Below are positions 42,618 to 50,598 of a stretch of DNA of 64,000 nucleotides, piece after piece. A model generated the notes under the pieces. It made no database searches. It had not been told where the DNA came from and saw nothing but the letters and a program-made list of their open reading frames with translations. How positions within the stretch are numbered: position 1 is the first letter of the stretch; each line of letters begins with the position of its first letter. The DNA is taken from assembly GCA_016718275.1 (NCBI GenBank), contig JADKEA010000019.1, positions 186,001 through 250,000 of the forward strand, in the 5' to 3' direction. Position numbers and translations under genes: made by a program. This DNA comes from Candidatus Villigracilis affinis (GTDB lineage: Bacteria > Chloroflexota > Anaerolineae > Anaerolineales > Villigracilaceae).

Positions 42618-43528
42618 AACAGGATATTCTTCTGGTTGGCACAGGCGCACTCGCCACTCTCTTTGCGGCGCGGTTGAGCGAAGCGGGTCATGGTGTGCAT
42701 ATGCTGGGCACCTGGAAAAAGGGACTTGCCGAATTGAAACAGCACGGCGCGCGAATGGTTGACGCAAATGGGAACGAGCGCGCATTTCAAGTCCACGCCA
42801 CGGATGATCCGCGCGAGGTGAGCGGCGCAAAGTTTGCGATCGTCCTTGTCAAATCATGGCAGACTGCACGCGTGGCGAGACAGTTGAAAGAATCCCTGGC
42901 GTCGGATGGACATGCGCTCACGCTTCAAAATGGACTCGGTAATCTTGAAACGCTCGCACTGGACTTGGGAATGGGTCGGGTTTCAATGGGCGTGACCACC
43001 ACTGGAGCAACGTTGGTTGGTCCGGGCTTGGTGAGAGCAGGCGGAGAGGGAGTCATCTCTATTGAGCAGAATCAGGCTCTCGGTCCGTTGGAAACGGCTC
43101 TTCGTTCGTCCAATTTCAACTTGCAGATCGTTGCTGATGCGCAATCTTTGATTTGGGGCAAACTCGTCATCAACGCGGCCATCAACCCGTTGACCGCGCT
43201 GCTGCAAGTGCCAAACGGTGAATTGCTTTCGCACCCCAAGGCCCGCAGAATGATGGGCGAGCTGGCGCGCGAAACTGCCGAAGTCGCCGAGGCGGAGCAT
43301 GTTGATCTGCCGTTCAGCAACCCTGTCAGCGCCGCCGAGGATGTTGCGCGCAAAACGGCGACGAATCTTTCGTCCATGTTTCAGGATGTGCGGCGCGGCG
43401 CACCGACCGAGATCGACGCAATTTGCGGCGCGGTGATGAAAAAAGGACAGATGCACGGCATCCGCACGCCATATAACAAAGCCTGCTGGACCATGGTGCG
43501 GGCTTCAGTAAGCCATGCTTTGAACTAA
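42614..43528 (+). CDS. panE: 2-dehydropantoate 2-reductase
   Basis: Reduces ketopantoate to pantoate with NADPH. The 304-residue ApbA/PanE protein has the dinucleotide motif LLVGTGALATLFAARLSEAG, LVKSWQT, LTLQNGLGN, and the catalytic Lys region WGKLVINAAINPLTALL. The C-terminal ketopantoate domain ends with SSMFQDVRRGAPTEIDAICG. It is translationally coupled to panB by ATGA overlap, so the pair supplies pantoate for coenzyme A. Confidence 0.93.
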   Translation: MKQDILLVGTGALATLFAARLSEAGHGVHMLGTWKKGLAELKQHGARMVDANGNERAFQVHATDDPREVSGAKFAIVLVKSWQTARVARQLKESLASDGHALTLQNGLGNLETLALDLGMGRVSMGVTTTGATLVGPGLVRAGGEGVISIEQNQALGPLETALRSSNFNLQIVADAQSLIWGKLVINAAINPLTALLQVPNGELLSHPKARRMMGELARETAEVAEAEHVDLPFSNPVSAAEDVARKTATNLSSMFQDVRRGAPTEIDAICGAVMKKGQMHGIRTPYNKACWTMVRASVSHALN

Positions 43529-43653
43529 TAAGGGTGTTGCACCCCCGATAAAAAGGGTGACTTTCATCCATAATAGTTTGTGATTTCGTTTCTGTCCGCT
43601 GTTTCTTGCGCATGGTAAGATAAAAGAAACTCTTATTGTTGGAGGTTTCTTCC

Positions 43654-44556
43654 ATGCGCAAGTTTCTGTACCTAATAATATTGGGGATTCTTTTTGTATT
43701 CCCAGCTTCTGCCTTTGCCCAATCAGATCTCAAACTCGCAAATGTAAGCGTACAGCTGTGGCCCGAATATGACCAACCCAGCATGCTGGTCATCACCGAT
43801 TTTGAAGTGCCCGCCATCACCGCTTTGCCGGTGAGCATCACATTCCGCATTCCCAAGGATGCGAATCTGATCGCCGTGGCAACCTACTCGGCAGACGGCG
43901 CTCTCACCAATGCCATATTCGAAGGCCCGAAGGATGATGGTGAATGGCAGTCCTTCACCCTTTCATTGGATTCAACCGCGGGGCGTTTTGAATATTATCA
44001 ACCGCTTTCCTTCAATGGCAACCAGAGGATCTTTTCCTATCTTTGGGATGGCTCGTATGCTGTGGATGCTTTCGCGATCCGTGTGCTTGAGCCTTTCGAT
44101 ACCACTTCCCTCAAGACTGTACCCGCATTGGATTCCATTTCGCAGGAAAGCAATCTCAAGTATTACGAAGGTGTGTCCACCTCGCTGGCCAGCGGCGAAC
44201 AATTCACATTGAGTCTTGATTACGAAAAGACCACCGATACGCTAATCGTCGATACGCAGGGCGTACAGCCCTCCGCGCCCGTGGATGAAAACACCCCTGG
44301 CCGTGTCTCGTTGAGCAATTCCCTGCCTTACATTATCGGCGGGCTGGGTGTGATCATGATCGTAGGCGGAGTTGTTTACTACTGGCAGTCAGGCCGTCGT
44401 TCGACGGGCGGCAAATCGCGGAAGCGCTCCCGTGCTCACACGGATGAGCAGGAAAGCGGCGAAGAAACATATTGTCCGCAATGCGGCGCGCGTTCAAAAG
44501 CAGGTGACCGTTTCTGCCGAACTTGCGGCGCGAGGCTGCGACATCAGGAAGAATAA
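43654..44556 (+). CDS. Secreted/membrane protein with C-terminal zinc ribbon
   Basis: A 300-residue protein with a clear signal peptide (LYLIILGILFVFPASAFA), an extracytoplasmic beta-rich region (about 22-230) and a membrane helix near 245-265 (YIIGGLGVIMIVGGVVYYW). A basic stretch and a cytoplasmic zinc ribbon (CPQCG and CRTCG) follow. GGAGGTTTCTTCC precedes the ATG. The family is not recognised. It lies just before a two-component system and might report envelope state, but there is no direct evidence. Confidence 0.65.
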   Translation: MRKFLYLIILGILFVFPASAFAQSDLKLANVSVQLWPEYDQPSMLVITDFEVPAITALPVSITFRIPKDANLIAVATYSADGALTNAIFEGPKDDGEWQSFTLSLDSTAGRFEYYQPLSFNGNQRIFSYLWDGSYAVDAFAIRVLEPFDTTSLKTVPALDSISQESNLKYYEGVSTSLASGEQFTLSLDYEKTTDTLIVDTQGVQPSAPVDENTPGRVSLSNSLPYIIGGLGVIMIVGGVVYYWQSGRRSTGGKSRKRSRAHTDEQESGEETYCPQCGARSKAGDRFCRTCGARLRHQEE

Positions 44557-44562
44557 ATCATG

Positions 44563-44598
44563 AGACCCTAAAGGTTTTCCAAAGAACCTTTAGGGTCT
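44563..44598. repeat. GACCCTAAAGG palindrome (intergenic copy 1)
   Basis: AGACCCTAAAGGTT and AACCTTTAGGGTCT are perfect 14-bp arms with an 8-base loop. No U-tract follows on the plus strand. Same family as 26585-26617 and 52307-52343. Confidence 0.7.
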
Positions 44599-44613
44599 TG
44601 TACATAAAAACAT

Positions 44614-46074
44614 ATGAACCAGGATCCTTTGATTGTCATCTACTTTGTGTATGGCCTTGCGTTTTTCAGCATGGGCTTGTTGGTGGCAATGGAAGGTGGA
44701 CGTTCCACCGATGCGCGTTTGCGCATGGCACTGCGTCCGCTGGCGGGGTTTGGGCTTGTCCACGCGGCGCATGAATGGATGGAAATGTTCAATGTCATGG
44801 GACATTTCAATGAGATCGTTTCGGCAATTTACCCGCTTGTTGCTTTATCGATTTTAGCTTTCTCTTTTCTATCGTTGGCTGCATTTGGTGCATATCTTGT
44901 GCTGGGGAGTGAATCCACCTGGCGGGTGAGTCTCATCATTCCGCTTGCGCTGGAAGCCATCTGGGTCTACGGCCTGCTGACTTTCAAAGGTATTTATCCC
45001 ATTGAAGACATGTACGTCATTGCCGATGTGTGGACGCGGTATTCCATCGCCATCCCTGCGGGATTGCTGGCGGCGGCCGGGCTGGTGGTGCAGCAGCGTG
45101 CGTTTCGCCGCGCCGGGCTGGTCAGCTTTGGGCGCGACAGTCTGTGGGCTTCGGTTGCATTCGGTTGGTATAGCCTTGTGGGGCAGATCTTTACCGCGCC
45201 GAGTCATCTGGCTCCATCCACTTTTTTGAATTCAACATTATTTCTCGATATCTTTGGGTTTCCCGTTCAGTTATTGCGCGCTGTCACCGCCATGTTTGCC
45301 TCGGTGTTCGTCATTCGTTTCTTACGCGCCTTCCAGGTGGAAAGCGATCACAAGATCGCCGAACTGCAGGAGGCGCGCTTGCACGAGTCTCAAAACCGTG
45401 AACAATTACGCGGAGAATTATTCCGCAAGGTGGTGGGAGCTCAGGAATCGGAACGTCAGCGCATTGCCCGTGATTTGCACGATGAAACGGGGCAGTCACT
45501 TACCGCCATCGGCATGGGCTTGCGCGGACTTTCAGATGAAACCAACGAAAAGAAGAAGAATGCGACTCTGGGACAATTGCAATCGCTTACCTCGGACGCA
45601 TTGAAGGAATTACAGCGCATCATTGCGGACCTTCGGCCTGCTCATCTCGATGACCTGGGCTTGTCCGCCACTTTGAGATGGTACGCTACGCGCGTCCACG
45701 AGTTGACTTCGATTCATGTGCGAGTCGACATTGCCGGTGATGAACCCGCGCTCGATGATGCGGTGAAGATCACCATCTTCCGCATCATGCAGGAAGCACT
45801 GAACAACATCATCAAGCATGCCGATGCCACAAATGTAAATGTCCATTTGGATTATCACGAAAACAAGATCAAAATATTTATCCGCGATAATGGCCGCGGC
45901 TTCGATATGGATGCGGTGCAAAGCCGCATCGGGCGCACCTCCCTGGGGTTGGCGGGAATGGAGGAACGCGCCATGCTGTTGGGAGGCGCGGTGGATGTCC
46001 GCTCGCGCCCGAACTACGGTACGGAAGTTGAAGCGGTGATCCCTTATCATTTGAAAAAGGTGGAGGGCAGTTAA
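44614..46074 (+). CDS. NarX/DesK-type membrane sensor histidine kinase
   Basis: A 486-residue sensor with about seven hydrophobic helices (residues 5-235), a coiled linker (240-275) and a HisKA_3 dimerisation domain with phosphoacceptor His289 in RQRIARDLHDETGQSL. A HATPase_c domain (about 390-480) has EALNNIIKHA, IRDNGRGFD and LGLAGMEERA. It is followed after two bases by a NarL-type regulator, its obvious partner. The multihelix input domain is not a known ligand-binding type. Confidence 0.9.
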   Translation: MNQDPLIVIYFVYGLAFFSMGLLVAMEGGRSTDARLRMALRPLAGFGLVHAAHEWMEMFNVMGHFNEIVSAIYPLVALSILAFSFLSLAAFGAYLVLGSESTWRVSLIIPLALEAIWVYGLLTFKGIYPIEDMYVIADVWTRYSIAIPAGLLAAAGLVVQQRAFRRAGLVSFGRDSLWASVAFGWYSLVGQIFTAPSHLAPSTFLNSTLFLDIFGFPVQLLRAVTAMFASVFVIRFLRAFQVESDHKIAELQEARLHESQNREQLRGELFRKVVGAQESERQRIARDLHDETGQSLTAIGMGLRGLSDETNEKKKNATLGQLQSLTSDALKELQRIIADLRPAHLDDLGLSATLRWYATRVHELTSIHVRVDIAGDEPALDDAVKITIFRIMQEALNNIIKHADATNVNVHLDYHENKIKIFIRDNGRGFDMDAVQSRIGRTSLGLAGMEERAMLLGGAVDVRSRPNYGTEVEAVIPYHLKKVEGS

Positions 46075-46076
46075 GT

Positions 46077-46724
46077 ATGACACGTTTATTGTTGGTGGAT
46101 GACCATGCTGTGGTCCGTTCGGGGTTGAAAATGTTGCTGAGCGGCCACGAAGAAATGGAAATTGTCGGTGAGGCAGGTTCTGCGGCAGAAGCAATGCTAG
46201 AGGCCGAGCGGACGAACCCCGATGTCATTCTCATGGATATTGGGCTGCCCGATAAAACGGGCATCGAAGCCACGCGCGACATTAAAAAGAAATTCCCCGA
46301 TGTGAAGATCGTGGCCTTGACCATTCACGAAGACGAGGAATATTTCTTCCAGATGCTTGATGCGGGCGCTTCAGGATATGTGCCCAAGCGCGCCGCGCCT
46401 GATGAGTTGATCACAGCCATTCGCGCGGCGGCTGCGGGAGAGGTGTATTTATATCCCTCCATGGCAAAACTGCTTGTGCGCGATTACCTGAATGCCGAGC
46501 GCCCCGCCGAGGAAAAGTTGAATCTTGATGGCTTGACCGATCGAGAACGCGAAGTACTTACTCATTTGGCCGAAGGCGCAGGGAATGATGAGATTGCTGA
46601 GGCCCTCGTTATCAGCCCGAAGACCGTGGAACGTCACCGCGAAAATATCATGCGGAAACTGAATTTGCATTCCCGCTCCGAATTGGTCCGATACGCGATC
46701 CGCAAGGGGATTATCAAGGCGTGA
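46077..46724 (+). CDS. NarL/LuxR-type response regulator
   Basis: A 215-residue regulator with a receiver domain (phospho-Asp54 in VILMDIGLPD; acidic pocket LLVDDH; conserved Lys in YVPKRAAP) and a C-terminal LuxR-type helix-turn-helix (LTDREREVLTHLAEGAGNDE to SPKTVERHRENIMRKL). It is two bases after the kinase gene. Being next to the cytochrome operons, it may control them, which is inference. A terminator follows at 46812. Confidence 0.93.
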   Translation: MTRLLLVDDHAVVRSGLKMLLSGHEEMEIVGEAGSAAEAMLEAERTNPDVILMDIGLPDKTGIEATRDIKKKFPDVKIVALTIHEDEEYFFQMLDAGASGYVPKRAAPDELITAIRAAAAGEVYLYPSMAKLLVRDYLNAERPAEEKLNLDGLTDREREVLTHLAEGAGNDEIAEALVISPKTVERHRENIMRKLNLHSRSELVRYAIRKGIIKA

Positions 46725-46811
46725 TGTTTTGATCTCCTGAAAACTATCTGCTCTATAGAAATTATTTGTATTGAAACCAATCCAGCTTTCCTAACCTGAA
46801 TTGTCGGGTTC

Positions 46812-46852
46812 AACGACGGGTCACCCTTTTGTGGGTGGCCCGTCGTTTTTAA
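46812..46852 (+). terminator. Intrinsic terminator after the two-component system
   Basis: AACGACGGGTCACCC and GGGTGGCCCGTCGTT pair along their whole length (one G-T pair), followed by TTTTAA. Confidence 0.85.
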
Positions 46853-46958
46853 GTGGGGAGAATCCCCCACCGGGGTGGGGAATGTGTGGGGTGTTGTCCA
46901 CAGGTTTGGGGTGGGAAAGATGCGTGAGTCCTGCATCCAAGATGGGGGGCGAGCCGAA

Positions 46959-46987
46959 TTTACTTTCCTTTAATGTAAGCGTATCCT
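46959..46987 (+). promoter_or_regulatory. Candidate promoter for the octaheme cytochrome/NrfD operon
   Basis: TTTACT (46959-46964), 17-base spacer, TATCCT (46982-46987), about 40 bases before the first small gene of the operon. The rest of the 46853-47027 spacer shows no other clear feature. Confidence 0.45.
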
Positions 46988-47027
46988 GTAGTCAAGATAA
47001 AGATAAAGAAACAGAAAGGAGAATGCC

Positions 47028-47147
47028 ATGAACGGTTCAGAAATCATCTTATTGCTCTTCGTCGTCCGCCTCGTGATCCCGTTTGGAGTGCTGTTGCTGG
47101 TTGGCGAATGGCTTCGTCGTAAAGAATCAAATTACTGGCTTAAATGA
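47028..47147 (+). CDS. Small single-pass membrane protein
   Basis: A 39-residue frame with GAAAGGAGAATGCC in front of the ATG. It starts MNGSEIILLLFVVRLVIPFG, contains one long hydrophobic helix (residues 5-25), then GEWLRRKESNYWLK. It leads the operon with the octaheme cytochrome and NrfD genes, seven bases before the next gene. It is likely a small accessory subunit of that complex. No family recognised. Confidence 0.6.
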   Translation: MNGSEIILLLFVVRLVIPFGVLLLVGEWLRRKESNYWLK

Positions 47148-47154
47148 GGTTGCT

Positions 47155-47493
47155 ATGAATACCACACTTGCTTTTGTTATAGGCGTTTTTCTCCGCTTGA
47201 TCGTGCCTCTGACCGTGACCGCCCTGGTCGTTTTTTTGCTTCACAGGCTGGATGTACGCTGGCAGGCGGAAGCCGAGAAGGAACGCGCTGCGCTGGTAAA
47301 AAACAATATGCCGTGCTGGAAGGAAGAGGGTCTTTCCATCGACGAGATCATGGTGCGTGCCGCCAAAGATGAACAGCCCTGCTGGCAGACTCATCGTTTG
47401 GCGAACGGGTATTTGCGGGAAGCCTGCCTCGATTGTGAGGTTTTCCTTGCCGCACCCGCGCCCGCTGCCAAACATATCAATGCCCACGTTTAA
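47155..47493 (+). CDS. Small membrane-anchored protein with CW motifs
   Basis: A 112-residue protein with an N-terminal membrane helix (about 4-27) followed by a soluble part. The soluble part has two similar Cys-Trp segments (NMPCWKEEGLS and EQPCWQTHRLA) and a CLDC pair near the C-terminus. The paired CxxC and the CW dipeptides could bind metal, but no CxxCH heme site is present. The start at 47155 has GAGGTTGCT upstream. It is in the cytochrome/NrfD operon. The family is not recognised. Confidence 0.6.
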   Translation: MNTTLAFVIGVFLRLIVPLTVTALVVFLLHRLDVRWQAEAEKERAALVKNNMPCWKEEGLSIDEIMVRAAKDEQPCWQTHRLANGYLREACLDCEVFLAAPAPAAKHINAHV

Positions 47494-47508
47494 TAAGGAG
47501 ATGTAAAA

Positions 47509-48492
47509 ATGTTTTCGCGTTTCGAGAAAGCCCTGATTGCCTTGATGTTCGCCCTCGTGTTTGCGGGCGTAACCCTTGTTGCTGTTTCCGCACAGGATGT
47601 GACTCCTCCCCCTGCCCAGGAGGAAAATGGTGACTGCGCCGAATGCCACGAAGACTCGCAAATGAGCTGGCAGAACGGCCCGCACGGAAACGCCAAGTCT
47701 GATCCGATCTTCGTGGCTGCCTGGACGGAACAAGGCCAACCCGGTGCCTGTCTGACCTGTCACGTGACAGGCTACGATGAAGCCACCGGTACCTGGAAGG
47801 AAGACGGCGTGACCTGCGCAGCCTGCCATAAGGATGAAGGCGGCGATCACCCGAAGACCTCCATGACCGTGGACCCCACTTCCAATACCTGCGGCACATG
47901 CCACACCGATACCCGCTTTATTGCTGAAGAATCCTGGCAGGGCAGCGCCCACTACCAGAACGGCATGGACTGCTCCTCCTGCCATGACCCCCACAACGCT
48001 TCCTTGAAGATCACGATCGATTTGAAAGATCCGAATGCTGTCAATGATGCCTCCCGCCTGTGCATTAGCTGCCATGAAGAAGCCAGCATGAACTTCCCGT
48101 ATTCGACGCACAGCCAGCAGGATATTACCTGTATCGACTGCCACCTTGAACATTTGGAAAACTCCAACAAAGAGATCCACTCAGTTCCCGATCATTCATT
48201 CAAGGCCAGCATCAAGACCTGCACCACCTGCCACGCAGAGCAAATGCATGCAGCCGGCGATGTGGCTTCGACCAAGGAAGTTTCCAGTATTTCAGTAACG
48301 GAACCTACCGCTGAGCCGACCCCCGCAGTAGAAATGTCCTCCATCATGCCTGAACCGACTCCTGTTTCCCCGATCGGTTACGCAGGTTTGGCCGCTCTAA
48401 TCGGTCTTGCCGCTGGCATGGTTCTTGCTCCCTGGCTTGAGCGCTGGTATCGCCTGATCGTGAAAAAATCAGAGGAGACCCACCATGACTGA
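47509..48492 (+). CDS. Membrane-anchored octaheme c-type cytochrome
   Basis: A 327-residue exported cytochrome with eight CxxCH sites: CAECH, CLTCH, CAACH, CGTCH, CSSCH, CISCH, CIDCH and CTTCH. An N-terminal signal helix (about 8-27) precedes the heme region. A Pro/Thr/Glu linker leads to a C-terminal membrane anchor (GYAGLAALIGLAAGMVLAPW). The operon context (Fe-S protein and NrfD next) resembles quinol-oxidising complexes that feed a periplasmic heme chain. The terminal acceptor is not known. The 3' end overlaps the Fe-S gene by eight bases. Confidence 0.9.
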   Translation: MFSRFEKALIALMFALVFAGVTLVAVSAQDVTPPPAQEENGDCAECHEDSQMSWQNGPHGNAKSDPIFVAAWTEQGQPGACLTCHVTGYDEATGTWKEDGVTCAACHKDEGGDHPKTSMTVDPTSNTCGTCHTDTRFIAEESWQGSAHYQNGMDCSSCHDPHNASLKITIDLKDPNAVNDASRLCISCHEEASMNFPYSTHSQQDITCIDCHLEHLENSNKEIHSVPDHSFKASIKTCTTCHAEQMHAAGDVASTKEVSSISVTEPTAEPTPAVEMSSIMPEPTPVSPIGYAGLAALIGLAAGMVLAPWLERWYRLIVKKSEETHHD

Positions 48493-49259
48493 GAATAATT
48501 TCAATCGTCGTGATTTCATCAAGCTCTCTGCTGTTGGACTCGCAGTAGCGGCTGGAACACGTATCATCCAGGAAGCGGGAGCTTCCAGGTGCCGCAAAAG
48601 GCGAGCATCAGTGGGTGATGGTGATTGACCAATCCAAATGCACAGGTTGTGATCAATGCAATCTGGCCTGCCATGCCCATAACGACATCAATCCCGAATT
48701 GCAATGGACAAAGGTTCTCGATGCGGGCGAACTCAATGGCGAAAAGGTGTACCTGCCCCGCCCATGTATGCAATGTGAACATGCTCCCTGTGTGGAAGTC
48801 TGCCCTGTGGGCGCCTCCTACTACCGTGATGACGGTATCGTGATGATGGACTACGACAAATGCATCGGCTGCCGCTATTGCATGGTCGCCTGCCCGTACG
48901 ATGCGCGCGTCTTCAACTGGAAGGAATTTACCGGGGAAAACCCCGCCGTGCCCGAATGGGGCGAACCCGAGGTGGATCGTCGTCCGCGCGGTGTGCCGGA
49001 GAAATGTTCCTTCTGCTACAACCGTATCGATCGCGGCATGTCTGTTGGTCTCGTCCCTGGTGTGGATGCGGAAGCAACCCCGGCCTGCGTGGTCACCTGC
49101 CCGACGGGCGCTCGCATTTTCGGCGATCTGAATGACCCTCATTCAAATGTCAGCCTGGTCTTGAAGAAGCACCCGTCCTATCGTCTGCGCGAAAACTTGG
49201 GAACCAATCCACGTGTTTATTACCTGCCCGTAAGAGAAGACGGCGTTGTGGAGGACTAA
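48485..49259 (+). CDS. Tat-exported 4x[4Fe-4S] ferredoxin subunit, frameshifted after the signal
   Basis: An NrfC/HybA/DmsB-type iron-sulfur subunit. The N-terminus (MTENNFNRRDFIKLSAVGLA) is a twin-arginine signal. After a shift near GCGGGAG (48575-48581) the other frame gives KGEHQWVMVIDQSKCTG and four cysteine groups: CTGCDQCNLAC, CMQCEHAPCVEVC, CIGCRYCMVAC and CSFCYNRID with CVVTCPTGA. Removing one G of GGG gives a single protein of about 257 residues. It probably passes electrons between NrfD and the octaheme cytochrome, and its stop is one base before the nrfD-like gene. Confidence 0.85.
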
Positions 49260-49260
49260 C

Positions 49261-50523
49261 ATGAAAATCATCTTTAAAACCATTCGCGAAAACATCTTTA
49301 CCCCGTGGGGGTTGTGGCTGAGCTTTCTCGGTGTGCTGTTGGCTACAGCGCTGGTGGCAGGCCTCTCGGTCTTCTGGTTCGGCCTTTCCATCACCAACCT
49401 CACCGACATCGTCCCCTGGGGTCTGTGGATCACGATCGATCTTTCCTCCATTGCCGTGGCGGCAGGTGCGTTCAGCCTTTGCGCGATCGTTTATCTCTTT
49501 GGCTTCAAACGCTATGAGCCCATTGCGCGCACAGCCACCTTCATCGGCTTCACGGGGTACAGCATGGCCATGATGGCTCTTCTACTCGACATTGGCCGCC
49601 CCGACCGTTTCTGGAAATCCTTTGTGTATTGGAATACACACTCCCTGCTTTGGGAAGTGACAATGTGCGTAGGCCTGTACTTTACTGTGCTCGTCTTTGA
49701 AGTGATGCCCATCGTGGCCTCCTTTGAATGGCTGCGCAAGAAATTCCCGCGCATTGCCGAAAAGATGGAACACATGCATCATTATGCTCCCGTGCTTGCC
49801 ATCCTCGGCTTGGGTCTTTCGAGCCTGCATCAATCTTCCCTTGGCGCGGTGTACGGCGTTATCAAGGCCCGCCCTATTTGGTACAAGCCTGAGATGTCTG
49901 TTATGTTCATGTTCACGGCCATCCTCGGCGGTGTTGCACTGACCCTTTTCGCCTCGATGCTAGCCGCCCGCCTAACCCCAAAAGCCAAAGTGAATGACAT
50001 CCTTGTTGAGCGTGTCTCACAGGTCCTCGGTTATATGATGATCGCTTATCTGTACTGGCGCTTCTGGGATTGGCTGGCTCAAACCTATACCTACGAACCT
50101 GGACGTACCGAAGCCTTCAAATTGCTCACCAGCGGGACTCTCTCCTTCAACTTCTGGTTCGGCGAGATGTTATTCGGCGCGCTCATCCCGACCATCATCC
50201 TGCTCTACAAACCCACACGTTTATCTCCCTTCTGGCGGATGCTTGGCCTGGCGATGATCGTGGGCGGCGTGGTTGCCTTCCGTTTCGATACGAATATCGT
50301 CGGTTTCCTCACCGTCATTTCCTACCTGCCCGGCGAAGCCATGATTTCCTACACCTCCTACTCACCGTCTCTGGTTGAATGGGCGGCTGGGCTTGGAATC
50401 ATTGCCTTTGGCCTGCTGGCTTTCTCCATCGGTGTGAAGTATCTGCGGGTGGTGGATCACCGCCTGACCAGCGAAGAGTATGAAACCGTTCATGTCATGG
50501 CTGATGATGCTATAAAAGCATAA
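49261..50523 (+). CDS. NrfD/PsrC-family membrane quinol-interacting subunit
   Basis: A 420-residue membrane protein of the NrfD/polysulfide-reductase PsrC family with about nine or ten helices. Typical sequences are PWGLWITIDLSSIAVAAGAF, LLLDIGRPDRFWKSF and LGLGLSSLHQSSLG. It binds menaquinol or its equivalent in known complexes and transfers electrons to the Fe-S partner. It is the last gene in the operon, with GAGGACTAAC before the ATG and a terminator shortly after. There is no catalytic molybdopterin subunit nearby. Confidence 0.9.
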   Translation: MKIIFKTIRENIFTPWGLWLSFLGVLLATALVAGLSVFWFGLSITNLTDIVPWGLWITIDLSSIAVAAGAFSLCAIVYLFGFKRYEPIARTATFIGFTGYSMAMMALLLDIGRPDRFWKSFVYWNTHSLLWEVTMCVGLYFTVLVFEVMPIVASFEWLRKKFPRIAEKMEHMHHYAPVLAILGLGLSSLHQSSLGAVYGVIKARPIWYKPEMSVMFMFTAILGGVALTLFASMLAARLTPKAKVNDILVERVSQVLGYMMIAYLYWRFWDWLAQTYTYEPGRTEAFKLLTSGTLSFNFWFGEMLFGALIPTIILLYKPTRLSPFWRMLGLAMIVGGVVAFRFDTNIVGFLTVISYLPGEAMISYTSYSPSLVEWAAGLGIIAFGLLAFSIGVKYLRVVDHRLTSEEYETVHVMADDAIKA

Positions 50524-50550
50524 TCTGGGTGCGTTCGCACTCGTGGAAAC

Positions 50551-50584
50551 AAAAAAGAGTCATCCAAACGGATGACTCTTTTTT
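50551..50584. terminator. Bidirectional terminator between the two cytochrome operons
   Basis: AAAAAAGAGTCATCC and GGATGACTCTTTTTT form a near-perfect stem with a 4-base loop, with A/T runs on both sides. It serves the convergent nrfD-like and NapC-like genes. Confidence 0.9.
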
Positions 50585-50598
50585 GTTTATCTGTTTGT

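Noticed and set aside
47140..48180. A 346-codon minus-strand frame over the octaheme cytochrome
   Set aside because: The plus-strand product has eight CxxCH sites and a good start; the antisense product is only Gly/Val/Ala-rich shadow sequence.
48490..48630. The Fe-S protein as a gene starting at 48615 without a signal
   Set aside because: A Tat signal with its own start lies directly upstream in another frame and overlaps the cytochrome stop, so a frameshifted single gene is the better reading.
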